A stretch of 64,000 bases of DNA from Thinopyrum elongatum (lineage: Eukaryota; Streptophyta; Magnoliopsida; Poales; Poaceae), in the NCBI GenBank assembly GCA_011799875.1, contig CM022300.1, positions 170,207,837 to 170,271,836 on the forward strand. Reading direction: 5' to 3'. Within the stretch, counting starts at the first letter, position 1. Every line of letters begins with the position of its first letter. The position numbers were made by a program, and so were the translations under genes. A model generated the notes under the pieces. It saw only the letters and a list, made by a program, of their open reading frames with translations. It was not told the origin of the DNA and ran no database searches. This document shows, one piece after another, positions 10,952 through 21,849 of this stretch.

Positions 10952-12528
10952 TGATGGCTCGTATCCGCATAAGTTTTTCCCCGAAGAGGAAGGGATGATG
11001 CAGTACAACTTCGGTAGGTATTTCCCTCAGTTATGAAACCAAGGTTATCGAACCAGTAGGAGAACCAAGCAACACTATGTAAACGGTACCTGCACACAAA
11101 GAACAAATACTTGCAACCCGACGCGTAAGAGGGGTTGTCAATCCCTCACGGGTAAAAGATTGGTAAAGATATAATTTGGTAGACGCAAATAGAATAACGG
11201 AAAATAAAATTCAGCGAGGTATTTTTGGGGTTTTTGATAATATAGATCTAAAAATAAAATATGCTAATAAATAAAAATGCAAATAGCAATATAGATCTGA
11301 AGATATATGATGAGAAAGTAGACCCGGGGGCAGTAGATTTCACTAGTGGCTTCTCTCGAGAAAATAGCATAGGGTGGGTAGACAAATTACTGTTGGGCAA
11401 TTGATAGAACTTCAAATAATTATGGCGACATCCAGGCAATGATCATTATATAGGCATCACGTCCAAGATTAGTAGACCGACTCCTGCCTGCATCTTCTAC
11501 TATTACTCCACACATCGACCACTATCCAGCATGCATCTAGTGTATTAATTTCATGGAGAAACGTAGTTATGCAATAAGAATGATGACATGATGTAGACAA
11601 GATCTATTCATGTAGGAATAGACCCCATCTTTTATCCTTAATAGCAATGATACATACGTGTCATGTCCCCTTCTGTCACTGGGATTGAGCACCGTAAGAT
11701 CGAACCCATCACAATGCACCTCTTCCCATGGCAAGAAAAATCGATCTAGTCAGCCTAACTAAACCAAAGATTCGAAGAAGAAATACGAGGCTATAAGTAA
11801 TCATGCATATAAGAGATCAAAAGAAGACTCAAATAACTTTCATGGATAAAATAGATCAGATCATAAACTCAAAGTTCATTGGATCCCAACAAACACACCG
11901 CAAAAAGAGTTACATCAAATAGGTCTCCAAGAGACCATTCTATTGAGAATCAAATGAGAGAGAGGAAGCAATCTAGCTACTAACTACGGACCCGTAGGTC
12001 TACAATGAACTACTCACGCATCATTGGAGAGGCACCAATGAGGATGATGAACCCCTCCGTGATGGTGTCTAGATTTGATCTGGTGGTTCTGGAACTTGCT
12101 GCGGCTGGAATTGTTTTTCGTCGACTCCCTAGGGTTTCTGGAATATTTGGGTATTTATAGAGCAAAGAGGTAGTGCGGGAGGCCACCGAGGTGGGCACAA
12201 CCCCCCAGGGCGCACTTGGGCCCCCAGGCGCGCCCAGGTGGGTTGTGCCCCCCTCGGGGCACCCCTATGGTACTTGTTTGGCCCATCCTGTGTCTTATGG
12301 CCCACAAAAATTCTCCAAAAAGTTTTGCTGCATTTGGACTCCGTTTGGTATTGATTTTTTGCAAAGTAAAAAACAAGCAAAAAACAGCAACTGGCACTGG
12401 GCACTATGTCAATAGGTTAGTCCCACAAAATGATATAAAGTTGCTATAAAATGATTGTAGAACATCCAAGAATGATAATATAACAACATGGAATAATCAA
12501 AAATTATAGATACGTTGGAGACGTATCA
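10952..12528 (-). mobile_element. 5' LTR of E2
   Basis: Begins (minus strand) TGATACGTCTCCAACG at 12528 and ends CGAGCCATCA at 10952. TATA box TATAAATA at 12152-12159 (minus). About the same length as the 3' LTR (1577 versus 1562 bases). Open frames inside it on either strand match LTR sequence of other copies and are not genes. Confidence 0.9.
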
Positions 12529-12533
12529 TGTAT

Positions 12534-14588
12534 CGGAGGGTATAAGCCATGGTAAAGTTAGAATACAGTAGGTATAATGCTACAACAAAATATGAATAGG
12601 TTGCAACAACACTTAAAGTAGTGAATAGTCTTCTTATACTAATGGATCACACGAAGGTTCTTGTTAAGTTTTGTGTGACTGGAGTTTTCAAGTTTTTGGG
12701 TGAGATCACGATGGATGAAGGAATAAGGAGTGAAAAGAGCCTAAGCTTGGGGATGCCCATGGCACCCCAAGGTAATATTCAAGGAGAACCAAGCAACTAA
12801 GCTTGGGGATGCCCCGGAAGGCATCCCCTCTTTCTTCTAATGACCATTGGTAATTTTACTTGGAGCTATATTTTTATTCGTCACATATCATGAGTTTTAC
12901 TTGGAGCGTCTTGTATTATATGAGTCTTTGCTTGTTTTTCTTAATAGTTTGCCACAATCATTCTTGCTCGACACACCTATTTGAGAAAGCCATAATGATG
13001 CTATGATTTGTTAGAATTGCTCTATGTGCTTCACTTAAATTTTTTGAGCTATGGAATTGCTCTAGTGCTTCACTTATATCTTTTTGAGCATGGTGTTGCT
13101 TTAGTTTTGAAGAAATATGCTCTCATGCTTCACTTAAATTATTTTGAGAGTTAGTAAATTCTGAAGAAATCCTCTCATGCTTCACTTATATTAATTTATG
13201 AGATGAAAATTTTGAAGAAATATTTGTGCTCTTGTTCTTCACTTAAATTTGTTTGAGAGCTTGTTAGAAGCAATGGTAATATATGAAACTAGTCCCAAAG
13301 TGATAGATATTCAAGAGGGATAATAAAAACTATCATGAAGGTCATTGGATATTAAAACTTGATTCCTTTCAATAGTTTTGCGATATGGAGATAGTAATAT
13401 GTGAGTCATGTTGGTGAGTCATTATGCTTTAGTAAGAATATTGGTGTCAAGGTTTGTGATTCCCTATGGAAGCACGAAAGTCAATAGTTATGGAATGAAG
13501 TTACATCCTACTTGTTGTGCATTATTTGGTGTTAGTTATGCTTAATGCTCGTTTATGATCGTTTTCCTTTCTTGGTTGGTTGCTTCTCAATCTATTTGCT
13601 AGCCTTTCCTTGTACTAAGTGGGAATACTGCTTGTGCATCCAAAACCCTAAACCAAGTTGTGCCAAATGAGTCCACCATACCTACCTATATGCGGTATTT
13701 CCATGCCGTTCCAAGTAAATTTGTATGTGCCAACTCTAATTTTCAAAATGAATTTCCTTATTGTGTGCCCGTACCGCTCATGAAGCGGCAGGGGTGGCCA
13801 ATATTTTCCATGCTAGATATTTTATTCTCACGATGAGTGCTTATTCACTTGTGATTGCACGAGAGTGTGGCAAGGTAATAGGAATGCCCAGTCCTGAAAT
13901 GAAAAAGAAATTTACTTTATGTTGTCAAATAATAAATTCCTTGGAAAGTGTTGGTATGGAAGGCACCCATGGATACGGCTAGCCATGGATTGTGAAAGAA
14001 TGATGTAAAACGGAATAAACTTTATTTTATGTTTGGGAACCGCCTATGATTTATCTAGCATGGAAAGTATTGGGAATTCTTGGTCGTTTTCGTTGACAGG
14101 AAAAGCATGCCTCTCAAAACAATTTTGTCTCTCAATTTAAGCTAGGAGCTCTGGCACCTATACAAATCTCTGCTGCCCTTTGTGAAGGGCCTATCTATTT
14201 ACTTTATGCAATTTTTATTTTTTTTATTTGAGCCTCCATTTTCTCTTATAAAGCACCAACTAGGGAACACTATTATCATACTTGTGCATTGGATGTAGCT
14301 AATATTTGAGTGTGTTTCATGAATGGATCAACGATTGAGCATAATGGGCTAGGGATAGCTTTCTTTAGTGTTGATAGTTTGAAAGACATGGTTGCTTGTT
14401 GATATGCTTGAGTATTGAGGTCGTCATGTCAAATTATAGACTATTGCTTTGAATCATCTAAAGTCCAAATGTCCATGCTACAAAATAAAAGAATATGTGA
14501 TGAATATGATGGGTAGCATTCCACGTCAAAAATTATGTTTTTATCATTTACCTACTCGAGGACGAGTAGGAATTAAGCATGGGGATGC
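12534..14588 (+). other. A internal region 1, rest of 3' tail
   Basis: Continuation of the tail interrupted by E2. Non-coding, with hairpin 1 (12747-12770), hairpin 2 (12805-12828), CTTCACTTA-type degenerate repeats at about 13020-13260, and conserved blocks up to the polypurine tract AAGCATGGGGATGC at 14575-14588. A 73-residue frame at 13761-13982 overlaps the short tail-ORF relic but is disrupted downstream. Confidence 0.75.
12747..12828 (+). other. paired stem-loops in A tail (copy 1)
   Basis: Hairpin 1 is 12747-12770: TTGGGGATGCC, loop CAT, GGCACCCCAA, with one bulged A. Hairpin 2 is 12805-12828: GGGGATGCC, loop CCGGAA, GGCATCCCC, perfectly paired. Equivalents of hairpin 2 lie at 19093-19116, 28360-28383 (decayed), 9120-9144 (minus, E2), 39720-39743 and 40457-40478 (E3). 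Confidence 0.7.
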
Positions 14589-16068
14589 TGATACGTCTCC
14601 AACATATCTATAATTTGTTATTGTTCCATGCTATTAAAGTATCAATCTTGGATGTTTTATAATCATTTACTAGAAACTTTATATCATTTTTTGGGACTAA
14701 CCTATTGACATAGTGCCCAGTGCCAGCTGCTGTTTTTTGCTTGTTTTTACTTTGCAGAAAATCAATACCAAACGGAGCCCAACTGCCACGAAACTTTTTG
14801 GAGAATTTTTCTACCCAGAAGACACCCAGGAGACTAAGGAAGTGCACCAGAGGAGGCCCGTGGGGTACACTAGGCACCAGGGCACGCCAGAGGCCTCGGG
14901 CCCTAGGGGAGTCTGCGAAACACAATTCCAGCCGCTGCAAGGTCTAGAACCACGAGATCCAATCTAGAGGCCTTTTCCGGAACTCTGTCGGAGGGGTCAA
15001 CGATCGCGGAGGGGTTCTTCATCATCACCCTTGCCCCTGTGATGATGCGTGAGTAGTTTACCGCAAACCTACGGGTCCGTAGGTAGTAGCTAGATGGGTT
15101 CTTCTCTCTTTTTGATCTTCAATACAATGTTCTCCTTGATGTTCTTGGAGACATATTTGATGTAATGACTTTTTGCGGTGTGTTTGTTGGGATCCGATGA
15201 ATTGTGAGTTTATGATCAGATCTATCCATGAATACTATTTGAGTCTTTTTTAACTCTTTTATGCATGATCTTTATATCCTCATATTTCTTCTCCGAAACT
15301 TTAGTTTGGTTTGGCCAACTATATTGATTTTTTCTTGCAATGGGAAGAGGTGCTTTGTGATGGGTTCGATCTTGCGGTGCTCAATCTCAATGACAGAAAG
15401 AGACATGACATGCATGTATCGTTGCTATTAAGGATAAAAAGATGGGATCTATATCTACATGAATAGACCTTGTCTACATCATGTCATCGTTCTTATTCCA
15501 TTACTCTATTTTCCCATGAACTTTATACACTAGATGCATGCTGGATAGCGGTCGATGTGCGGAGTAATAGTAGTCGATGCAGACAGGAGTCGGTCTACTA
15601 ATCTTGGATGTGATGCCTATATACATGATCATTGCCTTGGATACTGTCATAATTATTTGCTTTTATGTCAATTACCCAACAGTAATTTGTTTACCCACCG
15701 TATGTTATTTTCTTGAGAGAAGCCTCTAGTGAATTCTACGGCCCCTGGGTCTATTTCCTATCATATTAAAACCAAAAATACCTTCCTGCACTTTTTCTTT
15801 CTTTATTTTATTTTGTGTTTTTGCTAGATCTATTTACCAAATCTCATACAATTTAATCTCTCTTAATACTGAGGAGGGATTGACAACCCCTCTTATGCGT
15901 TGGTTGCAAGTTTTTGTGGTTTGTGTGCAGGTGCTGTTTACATAGTGTTGCTTGGTTCTCCTACTGGATTGATAACCTTTGTTTCATAACTAAGGGAAAT
16001 ACTTACCGTTACTGTGCTGCGTCATCCTCTCCTCTTCGGGGAATTGCCAACGCAGATGCAAGCAACCA
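14589..16068 (+). mobile_element. LTR 3 of composite A (promoter deleted)
   Basis: Starts TGATACGTCTCCAACATATC after a polypurine tract and ends AAGCAACCA before a primer-binding site. At about 14898 it jumps from GAGGCCTCGGGC to CCTAGGGGAGTC. This removes roughly 100 bases that in LTRs 1, 2, 4 and 5 hold the TATA region. It is flanked on both sides by internal regions of the same family, so it is an internal LTR of the multimer. Confidence 0.88.
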
Positions 16069-16079
16069 GTAAGAATTTC

Positions 16080-16097
16080 TGGCGCCGTTGCCGGGGA
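16080..16097 (+). promoter_or_regulatory. primer-binding site, A internal region 2
   Basis: TGGCGCCGTTGCCGGGGA, 11 bases after the LTR. It is the exact complement of the 3' end of plant tRNA-Asp including CCA (tRNA sequence from memory). Minus-strand cDNA synthesis would start here. Confidence 0.9.
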
Positions 16098-16288
16098 GAC
16101 ATCATCAACACCTATCAGGTTCCAACGCACAAACTCTCATCTCCTTGCAATTTACCTTATTTTCCATTTCCCTCTCATTTTCATCTCCCCCACTTCTAAA
16201 ACATTTTTGAAAAAATACAAAAATATTTTTTGTTTGCCTTTTTCTTGTTTGATATTTTTTTGCTTGTGTTCTTATCTGCGTAGTCACA

Positions 16289-18243
16289 ATGTCTCAAGAA
16301 AATACCAAATTGTGTTATTTTTTCAATACTAATAATAATGATTTTATTGGTACTCCGATTGCTCCTCCCGCCGCTAGTGCGGAGTCTTATGATATTAATG
16401 TCGCTTTGTTGAATCTTGTTATGAAAGGGCAATTTTCTGGTAATCCTAATGAGGATGCCGCATACCATCTAAACACTTTCGTAGAATTGTGTGACATGCA
16501 AAAAAAAGATATGGACAATGATAATGTGAAATTGAAATTATTTCCTTTTTCTTTGCGAGATCGTGCAAAAATTTGGTTTTCATCTTTGCCATGAAATAGT
16601 ATTGATTCTTGGGACAAGTGCAAAGATGCTTTTATCACTAAGTATTTTCCTCCCATGAAAATTATTACCTTAGAAATCAAATCATGAATTTTAAGCAACT
16701 TGAGCATGAACATGTTGCCCCAATCTTGGGAAAGAATGAAGTTAATGATAAGAAATTGCCCTACTCATGGTTTAAATCTGTGGATGATCATACAAAAAAT
16801 TTATGCGGGATTGCATTTTGTTTCTAGAAATCTTTTAGATTTCGTCGCGGGTGGTACTTTTATGGAAATTACTTTGGGTGAAGCCACTAAATTGCTTGAT
16901 AATATTATGGCTAATTATTCACAATGGCATACTAAAAGAGCTCCTACTAGTAAAAAGATCAATTATATTGAAGAAATTAGTACTTTGAGTGAAAAAGTTG
17001 ATGCTCTTATGAAGTTGATTGCTAGTAAAAATGCCCCTACTGATCTTAATGATGTGCCTTAGTCTACTTTGATTGAGAAAAATAGTGATCTCATAGATGT
17101 GAATTTTGTCTCGCGAAACAATTTTAATAACAATGCTTTTAGAGGTAATTTTAATCTGAGGCTTTTTCCTGGAAATTCCTCTAATAATTATGGCAATTTC
17201 TATGGAAATTCTTCTACTAATAATAATAGGATGCCCTCTAATCTTGAGAGTAATATTAAAGAATTTACCAATGCTCAAAAGGTTTTCAATACTACGATAG
17301 AAGAAAATTGAATAAGATTGATGATATGTCTAGAAGCATTGATAGAATTTCTCATGATGTAGAAAATCTCAAGATTAAAAAATTTCCACCCAAAGTTGAT
17401 GTCAATGAATCAATTAAAGCTTTATATGTTTCCATGGATGAAAGTAAGAAAAGAACTCCTATGCTTAGAGCTAAAAGAGAATTTCTAGAAAGAGCGTTTT
17501 CGCCCGATTGCTTTCACAGTAATGATGAAGATGTTAAGATGATTGGTGTTTCTTCTATTGATTCCTTGTTTAGTAATATTAAAATTGATGATAAGAGGAC
17601 TTAAGAAGAGTCAACTTTACCTAGAAGGCGTCCTCATAATTCGGAGGGTGAAAATCTTGTTGAAAATTTTGATAAAAGTGTGTTTGGAGAGGTAAAAACT
17701 TTAGCTAGTGATGTGCCCACTCTTTTGGATTACAAAGACTTTAATTAGGATATTTGCTCTTTGATGGAATGTATTTCTTAGTTACAATCCATGATAAATT
17801 CACCAAATGCCTATGAACAAAATAAAGCTTTTACTAAACATATTGTAGAAGCGATGATGAGTGCTTTAGAAGAAAAATTAGAATTAGAGATTTCTATTCC
17901 TAGAAAATTATATGATGAATGCGAACCCAGCATTAAAGTCAAGATCAAAAATTCTGAGTGCAATGCTTTGTGTGATTTGGATGATAGTGTTTCCACAATT
18001 CCGAAATCTCTATGTGATCTGCTTGGTTTTACCAATATTGAAGAGCATTCTCTTAATTTGCACTTGGCGGATTCTACTATTAAAAAGCCTTCGGGAAGAA
18101 TTAATAATGTTCTTATTATTGTAAATAGGAATTATGTGCCCATAGACTTTATTGTTCTTGATAATTATTTCAATCCGTCTTGTCCCATCATACTTGGTAG
18201 ACCGTTTCTTCAAACTACAGGTGCCGTGTTTGATATGAAATAA
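16289..18243 (+). pseudogene. gag-protease, A internal region 2
   Basis: The ATG is about 190 bases after the primer-binding site. The N-terminal part carries a retrotransposon gag core (NPNEDAAYHL, then RDRAKIWFSSLP), which would form the particle. A TGA follows at 16592. A one-base loss near 16670 and a compensating gain near 16715 shift the frame. Further stops are at 17060, 17309 (after another one-base loss), 17602, 17746 and 17779. The aspartic-protease motif near 17970 reads DLDDS where DLGAS is expected; ILGRPFL follows as in retroviral-type proteases. There is no zinc knuckle and no pol downstream. Translation stops in the TAA at 18241, earlier than in the copy at 25572-27648. Confidence 0.85.
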
Positions 18244-20821
18244 GGGAATATAACATTTCAGTTTCCATTAAGAAAGGGTATGGAACACTTCCCTAGAACA
18301 AGAATTAATCCACCATATGAATCAATCATGAGGGCAACCTATGGAACAAAAACGAAAGATGACAATACTTGATTCTATGCATTATGTCTAGCTAGGGGGG
18401 GTAAAACAATAGCGCTTGTTGGGAGGCAACCCAATATTTATCCTTTAAATTTTTGTTTCTTTTCTATTTTTCAATAAATACACAATTATGCCTCTGTTAT
18501 GATTGTGCTTTTTATGGTTTAGTTAGTGTTTGTGCCAAGTAATGCCTTTAGGATGGCTTGGGTGATAGTTGATTTGATCATCTTGGAAAACGGAAACTTT
18601 TACATCCAGTAGCAAATTTTTTAAAAATAACTGGAGTGATGAAAAACTCTGAATGTTTTTGCATAAGATTGATATATGAATTGCCTCTGTTTCCCTACAT
18701 TTTCGGAAGTTTTGGAGTTACCGAATTAAGAGCTTCATTTGGTTCTCTACAGACTGTTCTATTTTTGAAAGATTCTGTTTTCGTTGCATTGTGTGCTTAT
18801 TTTGATGAATCTATGGAGTGTATAGGAGGGTATAAGACATGGTAAAGTTAGAATACAGTACATATAATGCAATAGAAAAATATGAATAGGTTGCAACAAC
18901 ACATAAAGTAGTGAATTGTTTTCTTATACTAACGGATCTCACGAAGGTTTTTGTTAAGTTTTGTGTGATTGAAGTTTTCAAGTTTGGGTAAGATCACGAT
19001 GGATGAAGTAATAAGGAGTGAAAAGAGCCTAATCTTGGTTATGCCCATGGCACCCCAAGGTAATATTCAAGGAGAACCAAGCAACTAAGCTTGGGGATGC
19101 CCCGGAAGGCATCCCCTTTTTCTTCTAACGACCATCGGTAATTTTACATGGAGCTATATTTTTATTCGTCACATATCATGAGTTTTACTTGGAGCGTCTT
19201 GTATTATATGAGTCTTTGCTTGTTTTGCTTTTTAGTTTGCCACAATCATCCTTGCTGGACACACCTATTTTAGAAAGCCATATTGATTCTATAATTTGTT
19301 GGAATTGCTCTATGTGCTTCACTTAAATATTTTGAGCTATGGAATTGCTCTAGTCCTTCACTTATATCTTTTTGAGCATGGTGGTGCTTTAATTTTGAAG
19401 AAATATGCTCTCATGCTTCACTTATATTAATTTGAGAGATGAAAAGTTTGAAGAAATATTTGTGCTCTTGTTCTTCACTTAAATTTGTTTGAGAGCTTGT
19501 TATAAGCAATCGTAATATATGAAACTAGTCCCAAAGTGATATATATTCAAGAGGGATAATAAAAACTATCATGAAGATCATTGGATATTAAAACTTGATT
19601 CCTTTAAACAGTTTTGCGATATGGAGATAGTATTATGTGAGTCATGTTGGTGAGTAATTTTGCTTTAGTAAGAATATTGGTGTTAAGGTTTGTGATTCCC
19701 TATGCAAGCACGAAAGTTAATAGTTATACAATGAAGTTACCCTACTTGTGGTGTATAATTCGGTGTTAGTTATGCTTGATGCTCGTTTATGATCATTTTT
19801 GTTTCTTAGTTGGTTGTTTCTCAATCTATTTGCTAGCATTTCCTTGTACTAAGCGGGAATACTGCTCGTGCATCCAAAATCCTAAACCAATTTGTGCCAA
19901 ATGAGTCCACCATACCTACCTATATGCGGTATTTCCGTGCGTTCCAAGTAAATTTGTATGTGCCAACTCTAATTTTCAAAATGAATTTCCTATTTGTGTG
20001 CCCGTACCGCTCAAGAAGCGGCAGGGGGTGGCCAATATTTTCCATGCTAGCTATTTTGTTCCCACGATGAGTGTTTATTCACTTGTCATTGCACGAGAGT
20101 GTGGCAAGGTAATAGGAATGCCTGGTCCCGAAATGAAAAAAAAATTACTTTATGTTGTCAAATAATAAATTCCTTGGGAAGTGTTGGTATGGAAGGCACC
20201 CGTGGATACGGCTAGCCATGGATTATGAAAGAATGGTGGAAAAAGGAATAAACTTTATTTTATGTTTGGGAACCGCTTATGATTTATCTAGCATGGAAAG
20301 TATTGGGAATTCTTGGTCCTTTTCGTTGAAGGGAAAATCATGCCTCTCAAAACAATTTTATCTCTCAATTTAAGCTATGAGCTCTGGCACCTCTACAAAG
20401 CTATGCTTCCCTCTGCAAAGGGCCTATCTATTTACTTTATGCAATTTTTATTTTTTATTCGAGTCTCCATCTTCTCTTATAAAGCACCAACATGGGAACA
20501 CTATTATCATACTTGTGCATTGGATGTAGCTAATATTTGAGTGTGTTTCATGAATGGATCAATGATTGAGCATAATGGGCTAGGGATAGCTTTATTTACT
20601 GTTTGATATTTTGAAAGACATGGTTGCTTGTTGATATGCTTGAGTATTGAGGTCTTCGTGTTAAATTATAGACTATTGCTTTGAATCATCTAAAGTCCAA
20701 ATGTCCATGATATAAAAGAAAAAAAATATGTGATGAATATGATGGGTAGCTTTCCACATAAAAAATTATGTTTTTATCATTTACCTACTCGAGGACGAGT
20801 AGGAATTAAGCTTGGGGATGC
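18244..20821 (+). other. A internal region 2, 3' tail
   Basis: Holds the decayed end of the gag-pro frame (to 18372), the post-ORF stem near 18417-18433, hairpin 2 at 19093-19116, CTTCACTTA repeats at about 19310-19490, and the polypurine tract AAGCTTGGGGATGC at 20808-20821. A 73-residue frame at 20152-20373 (VEKGINFILCLGTAYD) is the best preserved copy of the short tail ORF. It has no recognisable domain. Confidence 0.75.
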
Positions 20822-21849
20822 TGATACGTCTCCAATGTATCTATAATTTTTGATTGTTCCATGCTATTAAAGTATCAATCTTGAATGTTTTATACTCATT
20901 TACTAGCAACTTTATATCATTTTTTGGGAGTAACCTATTGACATAGTGCCCAGTGCCAGTTGCTGTTTTTGCTTGTTTTTTACTTTGCAGAAAATCAATA
21001 CCAAACAGAGTCCAAATGCCACGAAATTTTGTGGAGAATTTTTTCTGCCCAAAAGACACACAGGAGGCCAAGGAAGTGCACCAGAGGAGTTCCGTGGGGC
21101 CCACTAGGCACCAGGGCACGCCAGAGGCCCCAAGCACGCCCTGGTGGGTAGTGGGGCCCACAGGAAGCTTCTCCATCGACCTTCAGCTCTATAAATACTC
21201 TAAAATCCCAAAACCTTAGGGGAGTCGACGAAACACAATTCCAGCCGCCGCAAGTACCAGAACCACGACATCCAATCTAGAGGCCTTTTTCGGCACTCTA
21301 TCGGAGGGGTCAACGATCACGGAGGGGTTCTTCATCATCACCCTTGCCCCTCCGATGATGCGTGATTAGTTTACCGCAGACCTACGGGTACGTAGGTAGT
21401 ATCTAGATGCCTTCTTCTCTCTTTTTGATCTGCAATACAATGTTCTCATCGATGTTCTTGGAGATCTATTTGATGTAATGACTTTTTGCGGCGTGTTTGT
21501 TGGGATCCGATGAATTGTGAGTTTATGATCAGATCTATCCATGAATATTATTTGAGTCTTTGTTGAACTCTTTTATGCATGATCTTTATAGCCTCATATT
21601 TCTTCTCCGAAACTTTGGTTTGGTTTGGCCAACTAGATTGATTTTTCTTGCAATGGGAAGAGGTGCTTTGTGATGGGTTCGATCTTGTGGTGCTCAATCT
21701 CATTGATAGGAAGAGACATGACACGCATGTATCGTTGCTATTAAGGATAAAAAGATGGCGTCTATTCCTACATGAATAGATCCTGTCTACATCCTCTCAT
21801 CGTTCTTATTGCATTACTCCGTTTTTCCATGAACTTAATACACTAGATG

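Larger units (their letters stand above)
5850..12528 (-). mobile_element. E2: non-autonomous gypsy element nested in A
   Basis: Complete minus-strand LTR element flanked by TGTAT (5845-5849 and 12529-12533). The 3' LTR is 5850-7411 and the 5' LTR is 10952-12528. The polypurine tract is next to 7411, and primer-binding-site copies lie at 10922-10939 and 10864-10881. The internal region is only about 3.5 kb and has no gag, protease or pol. It holds ORFx (10038-10640) and a long non-coding tail homologous to that of A. By eye the two LTRs differ at about ten of the first 170 bases, so the insertion is not very recent. Confidence 0.92.

Noticed and set aside
16080..16097. tRNA-Asp-like sequence as a tRNA gene
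   Set aside because: Only 18 bases complementary to a tRNA 3' end, in the position of a retrotransposon primer-binding site.
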